A program made the translations under genes and the position numbers. The notes beneath the pieces were generated by a model, which did not search any database, was not told where the DNA came from, and saw only the letters and a list, made by a program, of their open reading frames with translations. Below, piece after piece: positions 44,701-56,215 of a DNA stretch of 64,000 nt. The DNA comes from Pseudisothecium myosuroides (Eukaryota; Streptophyta; Bryopsida; Hypnales; Lembophyllaceae), in the NCBI GenBank assembly GCA_951799445.1, contig OX637289.1, positions 29,884,245 through 29,948,244 of the forward strand, read 5' to 3'. How positions within the stretch are numbered: position 1 is the stretch's first letter; each line of letters begins with the position of its first letter.

Positions 44701-47662
44701 GGATGGAGCTCACAGAGTCATGACTCCACCTGTTGTGTAAATCTCTCATAAATAACAAAATTGACATATTAAAATTGACATTATTTTAACTTTGGAAGAA
44801 TGTGGCCCTATCACCAAGGAAGTTAGCAAAAAAATATTAGATGAACAGATGAATAGGTCCATTCTTCATTTTTATAGTTTCCTTAAAAGTCATTTATCAA
44901 CATCTTTATTGGGTTAACTTGAATATATAAGGGCATTACACTAATAGGGACACAGAAGATTAAAAGTGTTCGATGAATGATTTTAAGAGAAACTCTAGAA
45001 ACAAAGAATGGACCTATTCATCTATGGTGACTATCTTTGATCAAATGGTTGAATTTTTTCAAGGCAAAAAAATGAATTGATAGCATAGCTTAAAATGTAG
45101 GTTAAAATACAAGAATATTGAATATTTGTAGGAATTTGCTTAAAAAAGCTAAATATTTGCCGCTTAATTGCAATCAATGTGAGAATTTCTTGAAGGTTCC
45201 AATTTGAACCCTGGTCCTTCCTAGCATGCTTGGAATAAGTGGCATTGGTAGGCAAAAGCTGTACAAGTAGTGCCACCATTACGTTGACTTTGAAGGGTTG
45301 CCCAATTTGCTTGAAGACTGGGCAGTGGAATCTGTCATATTCACAATTTGCAAAGTCAGTGATCTGTGAGGTTTTGTGTAATGCAAGCAGTGGGCATTGG
45401 TGAGTCTTTATAGAAGTCTACTCTATCTGTGATCAATAAGACAACAAGCGCATGGACCAGGGCTAAAGAAATGAGAAGAGGTAAACATTCGCCTCTAAAT
45501 TGTAAAAACTAGATGCAAATTAGAAATTCCTCATTTTGGCATCGGAGTGTGCATGTTGGCTCTACAGGTTTATTGTATAGAAAATAACGGCAACTTAAAG
45601 CAGACAAAAGTCGACATCGGAGACTGACAGCTGCCGAGTGCAGACCAGAGGGCAAAGCAATGCAAGCTTGGCAAACATAAGGTGCACAATTTTAGCCTAA
45701 ATACTGCCAAATCACGATTAGGAATGAGTTTTGAAAGAGACTAATTCCCACCTACTGGCATTGCTACAAGACAAATAGGGGAGTTGTAGTCTTATGCGTC
45801 CAAGCAATTTTCCATGTCAATGACTTGTAACTGAGTGCTAAACTGAATCACGGAAAGAAAACAATGGAATAAGAAGGTTAGAACAATAAAGCCATCAACA
45901 ACAAGCACTGTTCATGGAATGTTATAAATTCTGAGAAATGCATTGTTATCCAAGCATGTGTGGCTTTGTTCAAGAGACCGGATTAAGATGACGTCTAACT
46001 GCTTGAGAGACTGACATGAGATAAGTGGATTTATGAATGTCCTTCAATTACATGGCAAGGGTTCTGTACAATGGTTGTTACTTATGATGGATACCATAGT
46101 ATGTTCATTGTTTAGTATGAAGTCCATGAAAATTGGTCTGCAATTGTAATATAGGACCTTTGTGATCTGAGATGCAAGAGTGCAAGGAGTAGGGGACCTG
46201 AATGACCGAAATCAAAGATTGTTATGACTTCATTGTCGCAGCTAGGCTGGGTTCCAAACTAGAGTACTCGACTGTTTGGGGAGGCCACAACAAGGGATTA
46301 TCCATCAATCAGGCAGTTATTCAAAGGTGATTACGGAAGCCAACTTAAAGCCTAGTGAGGGAGGCATTGTCCCTCACGCAACATATTCTCAACACGAAGA
46401 AAGGTTCTGACTCCAATGCCTGTCATCACTATGATTTGTAATTGTAATAATCTTGAGTATTCTTGAGTGTTGGAGTCTTGAGTTCACAACAAAGTATCGA
46501 CAATAATTCCAATTAGGAATCTAGGTCTTGACATTATGTCGCGTCTTGACTGTCCATGCTTCAGGAGTGAGTATCACCATCCTGACCATAATTATTGATT
46601 AATGCTTAGAATCATGCTAACAAGCAGGGGAGGATGATAGGATGAGACTCGGAATTCAGGATAGAGTTTGACGACTTTTATTGCGGATGCCCTCAAGAAG
46701 ATATAACGAGGAACAATTACTAATGAGCTTTACAATGATAGATCGAGTAATTCAATGGGCTTGAAGTAGGAGTTCGATTTTATGTGTAATAACTATTAAG
46801 GTGCATGCCCGCAAATGATCGCCAATCAAGTCTTCGATGGGTTTGATGAAAATGAGATCTATGCTCGTTTGGTGGGTTGAAGGCTACACTGACAAGGAGC
46901 ATTAGTGAGTGTCTAGGCATTTGCGTTTCCCGAAAATCTGCATGGGCCCCGCGTTGAACAGACTTGGTAAGAAAGAGGACCTATATATTATTCTCTGCTG
47001 TCAGAGGCAGCGTCTTTGGTTGTACAGGTCACTGCCATGGCAGTTGTGCTTCTCTAATAAACAACAATTTTTAAGCTTTGAACTTTGAGCTTTGGAGTTT
47101 TGATCCTTGGGTTTTGAGTTTTGAGCTTTGACATCTGGTTCTATATTATCTTGGGAACTGCAAGTTCTTGATTGAGTTGGCTTGAGCAATTTATGAGTGT
47201 AAACAACTTGACAGTGTGGTTGTTCCAGCTACACACTTTGCTGGCCAGCTTGATTCTTTTTTCTTTCAGTTCCCATATTTTTTTTTTAAATAAAAAAAAA
47301 TCAATTTCCTGTGTCATTGCTTGGGATCATTGTTTTTACTAGCGGGTATTTTGGGCAGTTAAGTTAGATGGTGGATTTTGTTATGATTCAAGTTTTGAGG
47401 TTGAGCTTTTGAGTTTTGCTGGTGGGGGCGATGAAATCATGAGGGGCGTTGCAGCAATCATTTTGTAATTATATCCATGGTTGCAATGGTTCAGTGCACG
47501 AAATCATTGGGCTTCAATGGATGTGTAGCTTGGATGTGTGTGTTGTATATAAGGGTAGTTATTGGGCTCAGGAGGAAGGATGAAGCTTTCCGACCACAGT
47601 CCCTGATGTTTGGAGTGTCTACCTGCCTGCTTCTAGAACCATTGACAATTTATAATTAGGTG
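41746..47662. other. Repeat-derived DNA, no gene recognised
   Basis: A 75-bp duplication at about 42220-42360 carries AAAGGAGGTACACAT twice. On the - strand AGTATATAAGGCCTCTCCGC at about 42759-42778 looks like a strong TATA box, which could belong to an LTR oriented to the left. From 47070 to 47136 the words TTTGAGCTTT and TTTTGAG recur as an imperfect short tandem repeat. The stretch 45.3-47.6 kb is less AT-rich and probably contains the 5' LTR or leader of the Ty3/gypsy element that starts at 47663, but no LTR pair could be matched by eye. Confidence 0.35.
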
Positions 47663-49014
47663 ATGGATCAAGAGAGATCCACTGTGGATGCAGGGCCGCC
47701 ATTGCTAGAGGGGATTGGGTCCGAGTGGGCAATATTTATTCAACAAGTTCAAGCAATCCAAACGGCAATACCTCATATTGTGCAACAGATTTTGGAGTGA
47801 GTAGTGGAACGACCAAACCTGGTTTTCCCATTAGCGGTTGTGCGAGTAGATGATCACATACAATTGGGGACCAAAGGACATGATAGCGAGGGGTTTGAAG
47901 GCAGGGAATCAAAGGTGGCATAGCCCAAAATATTCGCAGGCAAGAAGGGCAAAGAAGTGTACAAATGGTTTGCACAGCTTCGTTTGGTGTTCCGGGGGAA
48001 GCTGGCCATGAACCTATTGTTATGACAAGGATAAAATCGCTTATGCACTCTTGGATATGACTAGCTTAGTACAAAATTGGGCGATGCTGATTCTTCAAGC
48101 TCTTGATGACATTAGGAAAAAAATGAGCCCTCAAAGGGGCTGTGAGTTTCGGACGACAGGGAACAGTAGGGAACGTTGGCTAAGTTTTTTTATTTTTTTT
48201 TATTTTTTTTTATTTTTTTATTTTTTAGACTTAAAACTCTAGATGTTAAGCCTAAATATTTTTTACAAAGTCTACTATTGTTCTCATACATACTATCATT
48301 AATGATGAATAGTGGCCATTTTTCCTCAAAAGGGTTGTGAGTTCCATTGAAGGGAATCCCTCAAAGGAATCAAAGCAGTCCCTTTGAGGGCTCATTTTTT
48401 TTATAATGAGGATGCCCACATTAATTATTGGTTGATTACAATGCTTTTGGAGAGGTGGTTATTGCCATCTTTAGAGAGGAGAACCGCTTTGGAAAGATCC
48501 GACAAATGGAGTCGATGGCAATGTACATATCAATGTTCAATCGACATGCCGCACAAGTTGATTGGAATGAGTCTAATTTGGTGGCGCGTTTTCATGGAGG
48601 TTTAAAGGAGGAAATCCTTGATTCAATTGCCATGGCGGAAGTTCAACAACACTGGCTTCATGAATGGATGTCAATGGCCTCGCGGACAATCAGTTGTGGT
48701 CACGACGCCAAAGTCAACGACCATCATTTCCCTTTCCCAAACCAAGGGACCATGCTGAGCAATTTCAAGCCAATCCGGGGGCTTTAAGGCCTGTACCAAT
48801 GGAAATTGATGTCATCTGTGTGTCAACAATAATGGCAAAAGTAGCCGCGGAATGCCTAGAGTATCCGCGGCAAGGAAAGTGTTGGGGTTGTAGGAGACCG
48901 GGACAGGTTCGGGCCAAATGTCCCACCAATCCCTCCAAACCATCGTCTCTTGCAACAATGGGAGAAGAAAATGAGGGGAGCAGCGAATCGAGAAAAAGCG
49001 AGGCCCAGGACTGA
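47663..49014 (+). pseudogene. Ty3/gypsy gag remnant with zinc knuckle
   Basis: An ATG at 47663 opens MDQERSTVDAGPPLLEG. Downstream, KIFAGKKGKEVYKWFAQLRL and DKIAYALLDMTSLVQNWAM are typical gag segments that lie in different frames and contain several stops. A foldback element (48123-48395) splits the frame. The right part continues with MESMAMYISMFNRHAAQVDW and, after a further frameshift, ends in PVPMEIDVI and the nucleocapsid knuckle CWGCRRPGQVRAKC, where the usual His of CX2CX4HX4C is Gln. Confidence 0.8.
48123..48395. mobile_element. Foldback/MITE element 1, inserted in gag
   Basis: The inverted ends read ATGAGCCCTCAAAGGGGCTG at the left and, read inward from the right, ATGAGCCCTCAAAGGGA. 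Flanking A and T runs extend the symmetry by about seven bases. Inside the right arm the module GTGGCCATT...GTGAGTTCCATTG...AGGGAA is shared with element 2 (49568-50401). It has no coding capacity and interrupts the gag frame, so it arrived after the retroelement. Confidence 0.75.
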
Positions 49015-49149
49015 AGATGGTTATTCGGTACTCGAGCATGTCGTAAACTGCTACGGCCTCGACTGTGAGGTAGAGGCTGTCCGATAATGGTGAAGCATTC
49101 CAACAACATTGGGAATGACGCGAGGCTACAACTCCACTCTACCTACCCG

Positions 49150-49567
49150 CCACCACCGACCCAGGGGCGCACTTGACGTTGAGTGCACAAATCAATTCTC
49201 TTGCAACAACCACCCTTGTAGACTTGGATGCTACTGGCAATACTGGGGTGTTCATACACCATAATTTTGCTCAAGAATGCAAAGCTGAAGTGAGGCCCAA
49301 GCTGATTCCACAAGAGGTTTGGATCATTGATGGTAGAATTATCAATTTGGGGTTCATTATCCATGAGGCAACGGATGAGTTAACCCCTGAGCACCCCCAC
49401 CAAATTGCAGTAATTTCGGAGCAGATGGACCCTTTTGCACGAGAATGGACACATATTTGGGAAAACGAACATCCAAAAGATTTCACCGTTCCAAATGGTA
49501 GAGCACCCGGGTCCACACCAGCACGAAAATCTCGGAAGATTCCACCGTATACAACAAAAGATTATCA
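49150..49567 (+). pseudogene. Ty3/gypsy protease-region remnant
   Basis: The frame opens on ACG/TTG-like codons and reads LSAQINSLATTTLVDLDATG, aligned with the retroviral-type aspartic protease active site where DSGATG would be expected; the serine and glycine are lost. IPQEVWIIDGRIINLGFI follows, a typical continuation. Element 2 cuts the frame at 49568. Confidence 0.65.
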
Positions 49568-50401
49568 TTAGAAGAAAAATGGACCCTCGGGAGGTCTGTG
49601 AGTTCCCGGACAGCAGGGAACGCTGTCCGGATAAACAGAAAAAAAAATTTGAAAAAAAATAAAAAATAAAAAATAAAAATAAAAATAAAAATATATTTAT
49701 TTATTTTTTTGGCCAGCGAACGGGGGGCCTGTTCAGGACAGCGAACTAGCGGGACAGTGCAATAGAATAATTTAAAAAATATTAAAATAATATTAATATT
49801 AAAATAAATACAGAATTTCAGAATTCTGAAATTTGATGTGGCCGAAATTTTCCTCGTCAGCATGAATCAGTATTTTATCATTATTTTTATTATTATTTTA
49901 ATATTTTTAATATTTTTGAAATATTTTTAATATTTTTGAAATATTTTTGAATATTTTTGAATATTTTTTTTATTGTGGCCACTATTCATCATTGATGATG
50001 AATAGTGGCCATTGTTCTCCAAAGGGGCTGTGAGTTCCATTGCAGGGAACTCACAACCCCTTTGCAAAGCATAACATTGTTAACTGGCTCTTCCTTCACC
50101 CCCGAGGTGGAGGTATTATTCCTCCCTATATACCTGGGGAGGAGTTTAATTAAAATACGACCCCTCCCATTGGCTAAACTTTTCGAGTTGTCAGACACAG
50201 CTTGCTACGTTGATTGGCTTGGCTCTGCTGGCCCATTCCTGGCCCCCTCGCTTCCCTCCACGTCGTGTTTGACCAGTGATTTTCAGAAACTTGAAGAGCT
50301 GGGGGGCTCCCCCTTTTTGCGCAAGCAAAAGGGACCCCCCCACTTCTGGTTAACAATGTTATGAGGGAAGGAGCCCTCCCGAGGGCCCATTTTTCTTCTA
50401 A
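49568..50401. mobile_element. Foldback/MITE element 2, inserted after protease
   Basis: The ends read TTAGAAGAAAAATGGACCCT...CGGGAGGTCT at the left. Read inward from the right they are TTAGAAGAAAAATGGGCCCT...CGGGAGGGCT, about 30 bp with few mismatches. The element is 834 bp long. It contains A-rich and ATTTTT-rich tracts and a 45-bp internal palindrome at 50020-50064. Its internal module GATGAATAGTGGCCATT and GGGCTGTGAGTTCC is shared with element 1. No transposase is encoded. Confidence 0.75.
50020..50064. repeat. 45-bp palindrome inside foldback element 2
   Basis: CAAAGGGGCTGTGAGTTCC at the left is mirrored by GGAACTCACAACCCCTTTG at the right with a seven-base centre and one mismatch. This resembles the inverted ends of element 1, so it may be the relic of a smaller element nested in or giving rise to the larger one. 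Confidence 0.85.
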
Positions 50402-52679
50402 TAAATGGTCAAACACATATTTTAGGAAATCACCGGGAAATATTGGTAGCCAATATAACAAATACGGGGCGTTATCCTTGCATATTAGGGACGCCATGGC
50501 TTGTGCGCCACAATCCGATTATTCGATGGTCAAAGAAGGAAGTGGTATTTGACTCCGCTTATTGCCACAAAATTGCTTGCAATGGACAATAAAGGACCGG
50601 AAACTGCGGCAACTTGCACCTAGACCTCAACGCCATCTATGGAGTTTGAAGCAATACGAGAGCGATGGAGAGGATTGCACTAATTTGCAGTCTCGATTGA
50701 TTCAGGGCCCTCCATGCAACCTAAGCAAGTAGGTTCTATTGTTGATCCATGGGGAAGGAAGAAGGTGGCTCGCGTTTGACGGGCTTGGAGAGGGGGCACT
50801 CCCATTTTTTTTATTATTAACCTGCAATCAAATGAAGGGTGGTTTTAATTACCTTGGTCCTAAATTTTAGAAAACGTTTAAAAGTAAATTAGCATCACTA
50901 AAATGGAGTATTTCAAGTTATAAATAATGAAGGGTAGGAGATAATTTAAAAATTTACCTAATTTTTTTCTACAATAGCCCTGCCAAAAAAACTTCCAAAA
51001 AATCTGAACTTTTATGAAGTATAATTTTGGCACAGGTATCCCAAAGTGTTGGATCCTATGTAATTTGGAGACAACGGGTTTTACTGTCAGTGGATGAGAA
51101 GTGATCGATGAACTGAGACATGTCTAAGTTTTGATGACGTTCAATTTACATTTTTGACGTGTTAGGCTTTTGTGCTTGATGTTCAGGGTTTCTTGCTTTG
51201 CACAACGGATTCTTCTTTCGTTTAGGGTATGCTTGAAGGATTTTAGTTGCGTCAAGGAATGCTTCAAGGGCTGTCATGCAATTGTGAATGGCAGGAAATG
51301 TGGTTGGGCTTAGAGTGCATGTGGTTTGATGTTGACATTACAGTGATTGTGCGATTAGGTCGGAATGTGAGTGAAGATTTTTAAGTTTAGGGTTCAATTC
51401 TGAGGTCTTGCAATTTTATCTTAGACTCTGGAGTTTGAGACCGCTAAAGGATTTGTCTACATTGTACTTTGTAGGATTTATGGTTTGAAAGTGGTTTGGT
51501 ATAAATGTACGCTACGATTGACATCATAAGATTTGGAAGTGGCTGCCCTGGCATTATTTGGGCGGATGAAGTCAAAGTTTGTTTTGTGGGCATTGGACAA
51601 CAATTTTGAGGTCTTCACAAAGTCTTGGAGAGTTGACATTGAAGTCTCGGAGTACCTCCACATCACGCCACTTCATCAACTGTCTGCTCTAGACCTCCAT
51701 CGACTAAGAGGTTTTCTTCTTAGCGAATGGCAATGCAAAATCAAGGTTTGCAAGGGCAATGGGCAAGACCAGTTTTCCAATGTCTAGGTCACCCTAGCAT
51801 CACGATGAAGTGGGGCTAAACCGTAATTGCATCCACAAATTCCTAAGTTCTTTGATTGTCATTTGAGTTTCATTTCCTTTAGTTTCTTTCATTTCCCCCA
51901 AGTTGTGTCATTGTAGTTGTGTTGTGTACATGTACAAATTCTTTGCATCATTACAATGCACTCCAGAGGCTGCCAGCTTTTTCCCATTGTTTTGTTTCCA
52001 AGGTCTTTGTGTTTTGTGAGACATACCTTTTCCATTGGCATTTTGAGACTAGGAGAACCTTGGACCTATCCTCGGACCTGTCTTTTTGCAGCATTCAGTT
52101 TTGGAACTCAATTTTGTTGCCATGTATTGTGTTTGTTAATACCTTTGTGCATATTGCATTCTTAGCATATATTCAAATGAGTATTATTTGTGTGTAGTTT
52201 ATACATGATTTTTGCTTTCTATATTATTTAATTAGTCTATGGTTTTGGAAGTAGTTTCCTTAAAGTTCGTTGGAGTTGTTGTTTCACTCATGTGTTTGTT
52301 TGGCTACACATACTGCAAGTAGTTTTTTTAAGGTTTGAATGCAGTTCCTATTTCATTCATGTATGTATTTGGTTGCACATACAGTGACTACATTAGTGTT
52401 GGTCCAAAATATGCAGTTGCTCTTTAGTTATAATGAACATAGTGTACAAAATATTAATACAAATTAAAAAATTCAAATTAAAGATAGGGTATATGAAATA
52501 ATGCCCATTAAAAAATTTAGATAAAGATAGGTCTATAAAAATTTCCTAAATCGATCTACATAGCCCCCATATAATAGGGGCTTGAACGCACGTAATGTCA
52601 TAACATATTATATAGTGCACCCCTCGAGTTGACAGGTCTTTGAAAATCTAGCTTTTGGCAAGCTTGACAAACTATATAA
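50402..52679. other. Unassigned DNA between protease and RT remnants
   Basis: The first 250 bp contain a short open frame with no recognised domain. Open frames at 51533-51787 and 51917-52197 likewise lack features. The segment is long compared with the spacing expected between protease and RT, so at least one further insertion is likely, but no ends were identified. Confidence 0.35.
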
Positions 52680-53190
52680 AGTAACAAATCATAACCGCTC
52701 TGCATCAAAGCATGCTTTAGTCTTAGCAGCAGCTTTCCGCTTATTCGCAAAGGGAGCTGAATTGTATGCGATAGAAGTATCGGAGTTGGTTGGTGTGGGT
52801 GAGGTTGGGAAGTCCCTGGTAGAACAAATCCCAGCCAAATACCAGGACCTGTGTAGAGCTTTTAGGAAAGAGGCATTTAATGAGCTTCCAAATCACGATG
52901 TATCAGATATGAAGATTGAGTTCAAAGAGGGACATGAACCTTGTAACACTGGGTTGCGGCCCATGTCTACAATGGAGTTAGATGAACTTCAACGATATCT
53001 TAAGGAAAATTTAGGCAAAAATTGGATCAGGTGCTCCAAATCTCCGGTCTTAATTCCTATTGTGTTCGCTCAAAAGAAAGATGGATTCATCTGAGTTTGT
53101 GTGGACTACAAGAAATTTAATAAAGTCACTATAAAAAATCGGTATCCCCTATTTTTGATTCTTGAGCTGGTTGACCATTTAGCGGTGTCC
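52680..53190 (+). pseudogene. Ty3/gypsy reverse transcriptase, N-terminal part
   Basis: The region includes AAAFRLFAKGAELYAIEVSE before RT, then IPAKYQDLCRAFRKEAFNEL, LRPMSTMELDELQRYLKENL and WIRCSKSPVLIPIVFAQKKD. A TGA at 53092-53094 replaces the conserved Arg before VCVDYKKFNKVTIKNRYP. The homology ends at ILELVDHLA and resumes about 2.1 kb later with IFTKLDVRQAY, so the RT domain is physically interrupted. Confidence 0.88.
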
Positions 53191-53283
53191 TGTTGTAAAT
53201 TTGTACACAGTGTAAAAAACATATTATAATATGTTTTATTGAATAGCTTCAAGGTGACGCCGTTCCAAAAGGTGTATGACATC

Positions 53284-53290
53284 TATATAA
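53284..53290 (+). promoter_or_regulatory. TATA box of the inserted element
   Basis: CTATATAAGAGGAC lies 69 bp upstream of the ATG at 53359, an ordinary distance for a short 5' leader. Confidence 0.5.
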
Positions 53291-53358
53291 GAGGACGACT
53301 TTACCTTAGAGCTTCATTGAATTCTAGTAGTGATTTTGTTTCCTACTTTAGATTTGAA

Positions 53359-53817
53359 ATGTCGAACTGGAGGGTTTTTTCTGAGTCTCAAGATGAAGAG
53401 CCTCAACCGGAGGCTGAATTTGAACTTTCATTGTCGCAACTGCCGGATGAGCTGCTTCTGCCACAGGAATTACCATCGCCATTTGTGCATCCACGAGATG
53501 AAGCTGGGCCTTCTCGACTGCCAAAGCAACCTCGTATTGAACAACGGTGGCACGGGAACCTTCAGGAGGATGCTAGTGCATTGGTAATCTTGTTACAAGT
53601 TGGACGTGTTGAATCCAATAGCTGTGAAGTGACATTTGAAGGGAGTTTTGAGGATCTAAACAACGACCAATACTTTTGTATGGTCAAGCTGATTAAAGGG
53701 AGTTGTGGCCACCAACAATGGTTAGAGGGGCCGGTCAATCCCTTAACGAAAGCGGATCGTGCTGAATATGTCGCTGCGACTATCAAGCGCATTCTCAAAT
53801 TCTTGCAGATGGAGTGA
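53359..53817 (+). CDS. Intact 152-residue ORF in the insertion, function unknown
   Basis: From ATG 53359 the product starts MSNWRVFSESQDEEPQPE. The first half is acidic and rich in Pro, Leu and Glu (PDELLLPQELPSPF). A basic stretch RLPKQPRIEQRW follows, then a more globular half with hydrophobic periodicity and Cys/His residues (GSCGHQQWLEG). The frame is open upstream to 53239, but the TATA box and ATG context favour 53359. No family is recognised. It could be a gag-like or accessory protein of the inserted element or a captured host fragment. That it has no stop in a neighbourhood full of stops suggests a younger age than the host retroelement. Confidence 0.5.
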   Translation: MSNWRVFSESQDEEPQPEAEFELSLSQLPDELLLPQELPSPFVHPRDEAGPSRLPKQPRIEQRWHGNLQEDASALVILLQVGRVESNSCEVTFEGSFEDLNNDQYFCMVKLIKGSCGHQQWLEGPVNPLTKADRAEYVAATIKRILKFLQME

Positions 53818-54019
53818 AGTTTGTCTTGAAACTCTAGTTTTTTACCTCTAATAGGCTTTGGTTTGATATTAGCGCTTATATCCATGTTTGAAGTATTTTA
53901 TAGAAATGATTTTGTATGGTTATAGTTGTAGAAGGAAAGAATGGAAATGTTTGCCTTCTAAATGAACTTTGAAGTGATTTTCCTTCTAAGTTAAAGATAA
54001 AGATATAGTTGTGGGGCCA

Positions 54020-54025
54020 AATAAA
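54020..54025 (+). terminator. AATAAA polyadenylation-like signal
   Basis: AATAAA occurs 203 bp downstream of the stop of the 152-residue ORF, in the sense of that ORF. Such hexamers are common in AT-rich DNA, so this is only suggestive. Confidence 0.3.
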
Positions 54026-54149
54026 AAGGTCAATGGTTGAAAATTAGCCTTAGGAACAAGTTAAGGGCTGATTGCCACTTGCTTAAAATGTATGGAGTTG
54101 TTGATAAGGTGGGGAAAAATGTGAACACTATTTATCTTCTCTCTCGTTG

Positions 54150-54640
54150 TAGTTGACAAGACCCGAATGTTTGGAGGTCTATTGTGTATGGAGTTTTACG
54201 AGTTTTGAAATGAAAATTGGTGGGTTTTGATATCGTGTTGTTGTCTTTCTAAAAAGTCTTCTCTTGCTTGAATTGAAGTTGTGAGTTGAGATTTGTGCTA
54301 GTTTGAGTGGAGGAAGGTCTGCTGCCTCCCAATTGAAGGGGTAGAGACTTCGACCAACCATAAAAGACGGACAGGTCTTTAGTTTGCAATGAAATTTGGA
54401 GAAGATGTAGGAAATTTTTATTAGCTTTCTATAAAGCTATTATTCGTTGTATTTGAAGCATGTATGAGTGATTTATGAGTGTGGAAGTGAAGGAGGGTCT
54501 GCTGCCCTCAAACTTTGAGGCCGAAACTTTGAGTGGTCATAAAATATGGACAGAGTGTTAGTTTGAGTTGAGTTTTAGAGGAGAAGTAGAGATTTGTGTA
54601 AGCTTTCCAAAAAGCTATTACACATCTCATTTGAGTTTGT
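54150..54640 (+). repeat. About 180-bp tandem repeat, 2-3 diverged copies
   Basis: The blocks TTTCTAAAAAG (54246), TTTCTATAAAG (54426) and TTTCCAAAAAG (54605) are spaced by 180 and about 179 bp. GGTCTGCTGCC recurs at 54316 and 54496, again 180 bp apart. The words between are similar but diverged. The period equals that of many plant satellite monomers. Confidence 0.7.
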
Positions 54641-55127
54641 AGAGTAGCCGTGGCATTACACCAAAGTTTGGTCAAGAAGAAAGAATTGGGGTTGGAGGAG
54701 TTTTGAAGAGATTTGAAGAAACCAAGACTTGAAGATTCGTGTGTTGTGGCTTGTGGCTTGTTATTCCTAGCTAGTTTTAGAGGCTCGTTGTGCTTTATTG
54801 TTATTTCTAGCCGATTTTAGAGGCTTGTTGTTCTCATTTTTTATTTGCACTATAAATATTGTTGCGGACTACGTGGGTATTCAGTAATAGCCCCGTTTTA
54901 TATTTGTGGCGACGAAGTGGGATTGATCACCCACATAGTCGATCTTCTATGTTGTTTTTACTGGTGAAAGGCGCTTCCTGGTCATCGTGGATTTGAAGTT
55001 TAGGAGCCATCTTTTGGACGGTCAGCTCGTGGTTTGGCCGTCCCGTTTTACTTGTCCGAGGCCTTGTTTCTTATTACACACTCTTACCTTTGGCCCTATA
55101 GAGCCACCACAGGATAGGATAGTTGAA

Positions 55128-55219
55128 GATCGAGTGAAAATTCGAGTTTGAAGACTTGAAGACCGAGTGAAGATTCGAGTTTGAAGACTTTGAAGACCGA
55201 GTGAAGATTTGAGTTTGAG
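55128..55219 (+). repeat. Short tandem repeat, about 33-bp unit, 3 copies
   Basis: GAAGACCGAGTGAAGATTCG and GAGTTTGAAGACTT alternate three times with small differences just before the insertion ends. Confidence 0.8.
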
Positions 55220-55294
55220 ATTCTCCATCTACATTCATCAACTTGCAGCCAGACACTATGTGTGTTCCCTAAGCGTGCTCCTCTCTATCCGACA

Positions 55295-56215
55295 GCAGGA
55301 GCAAGTATATTTACAAAGTTGGATGTGAGGCAAGCTTATTACCTTGTGTAGATGGTGGCCGATCATGAATTTAAAACAACTTTTAAAACTCGCTACGGAT
55401 TATTTGAATATTTGGTGATGCCGTTTGGTCAATGAATGCCCCAGCTCAATTCTAAGCCTATATGCAGAACATTTTCAATGATCTCTTAGACATTTTGGTG
55501 GTATTCTGTTTGGTTGATATCCTCATTTTTTCAAAGAGTTTGGAGGAACATCAACCAATTGTACGAGAAGTTCCCCAACGGCTACAACAGCATGGCCTCT
55601 ATGCCAAGTTTTTCAAGTGTCAATTTCATCAAAGCTCCATGGAATTTTTGGGAATGATCATTTTGGAAAAAGGGCTAGAAATGTGCCAAGACAAAGTCTA
55701 AGCTATTTTAGAATGGCCTACGCCAAAGATAGTTAAAGGGGTCCATGTATTCTTGGGGTTTGCAAATTTTTATTGCCGATTTATCTATGATTATTCAAGG
55801 ATCACGGTTCCACTTACAACATTGACATGAAAGGACCAACAATTTGAATGGATTCCTCTAGCAAATGAGGCATTTAAGGAACTCTGATCTCATTTTACTA
55901 AGGCGTCGATGTTGCTCTATCCTAACTTTGAACAACCTTTTGAGGTGGAAACTGACGCCTTCGATAATGCAACAGAAGGCATTCTATCACAACGCGGGGG
56001 GGATGGACATCTACACCCTTGTGCATATCAAAGCTCTAATATGCAACTGGCGGAGCAAATTTATAATATTTATGATAAAGAACTGCTGAGCATCTTGTTG
56101 GCTTTCCAAGATTGGCGCGTTTATCTCAAAGGGTCGCCGCATAAAGTCTGGATAATTTTCAATCATAAAAACCTTGAACATTTCTTAACAACCAAACAAC
56201 TCAACTGGCAATAAG
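55295..56215 (+). pseudogene. Ty3/gypsy RT (C-terminal part) and RNase H remnant
   Basis: RT resumes with IFTKLDVRQAYYLV, stop, then FKTTFKTRYGLFEYLVMPFG. The catalytic box, normally YxDD, reads CLVD in VVFCLVDILIFSKSLEEH, so one catalytic Asp is lost. The thumb reads WPTPKIVKGVHVFLGFANFY. RNase H follows: FEQPFEVETDAFDNATEGIL, DKELLSILLAFQDWRVYLKG and NHKNLEHF, where the Asp of DHKNL is Asn. At least seven stops interrupt the frame and one frameshift lies near 55890. Confidence 0.9.

Larger units (their letters stand above)
53191..55294 (+). mobile_element. 2.1 kb insertion inside RT, LTR-like
   Basis: The RT reading frame stops at about 53190 and restarts at about 55295, which delimits the insertion to within some bases. 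It carries a TATA box (53284-53290), an intact ORF (53359-53817), an AATAAA (54020), a 180-bp tandem repeat and a 33-bp tandem repeat. A solo LTR or a small non-autonomous element would fit, as its outer parts contain promoter and terminator-like signals, but no clear target-site duplication or TG..CA ends were fixed. Confidence 0.5.

Noticed and set aside
53359..53817. The 152-residue ORF as an ordinary host gene
   Set aside because: It lies wholly within a segment that interrupts a retroelement RT domain, so it arrived with that segment and is treated as part of a mobile insertion.
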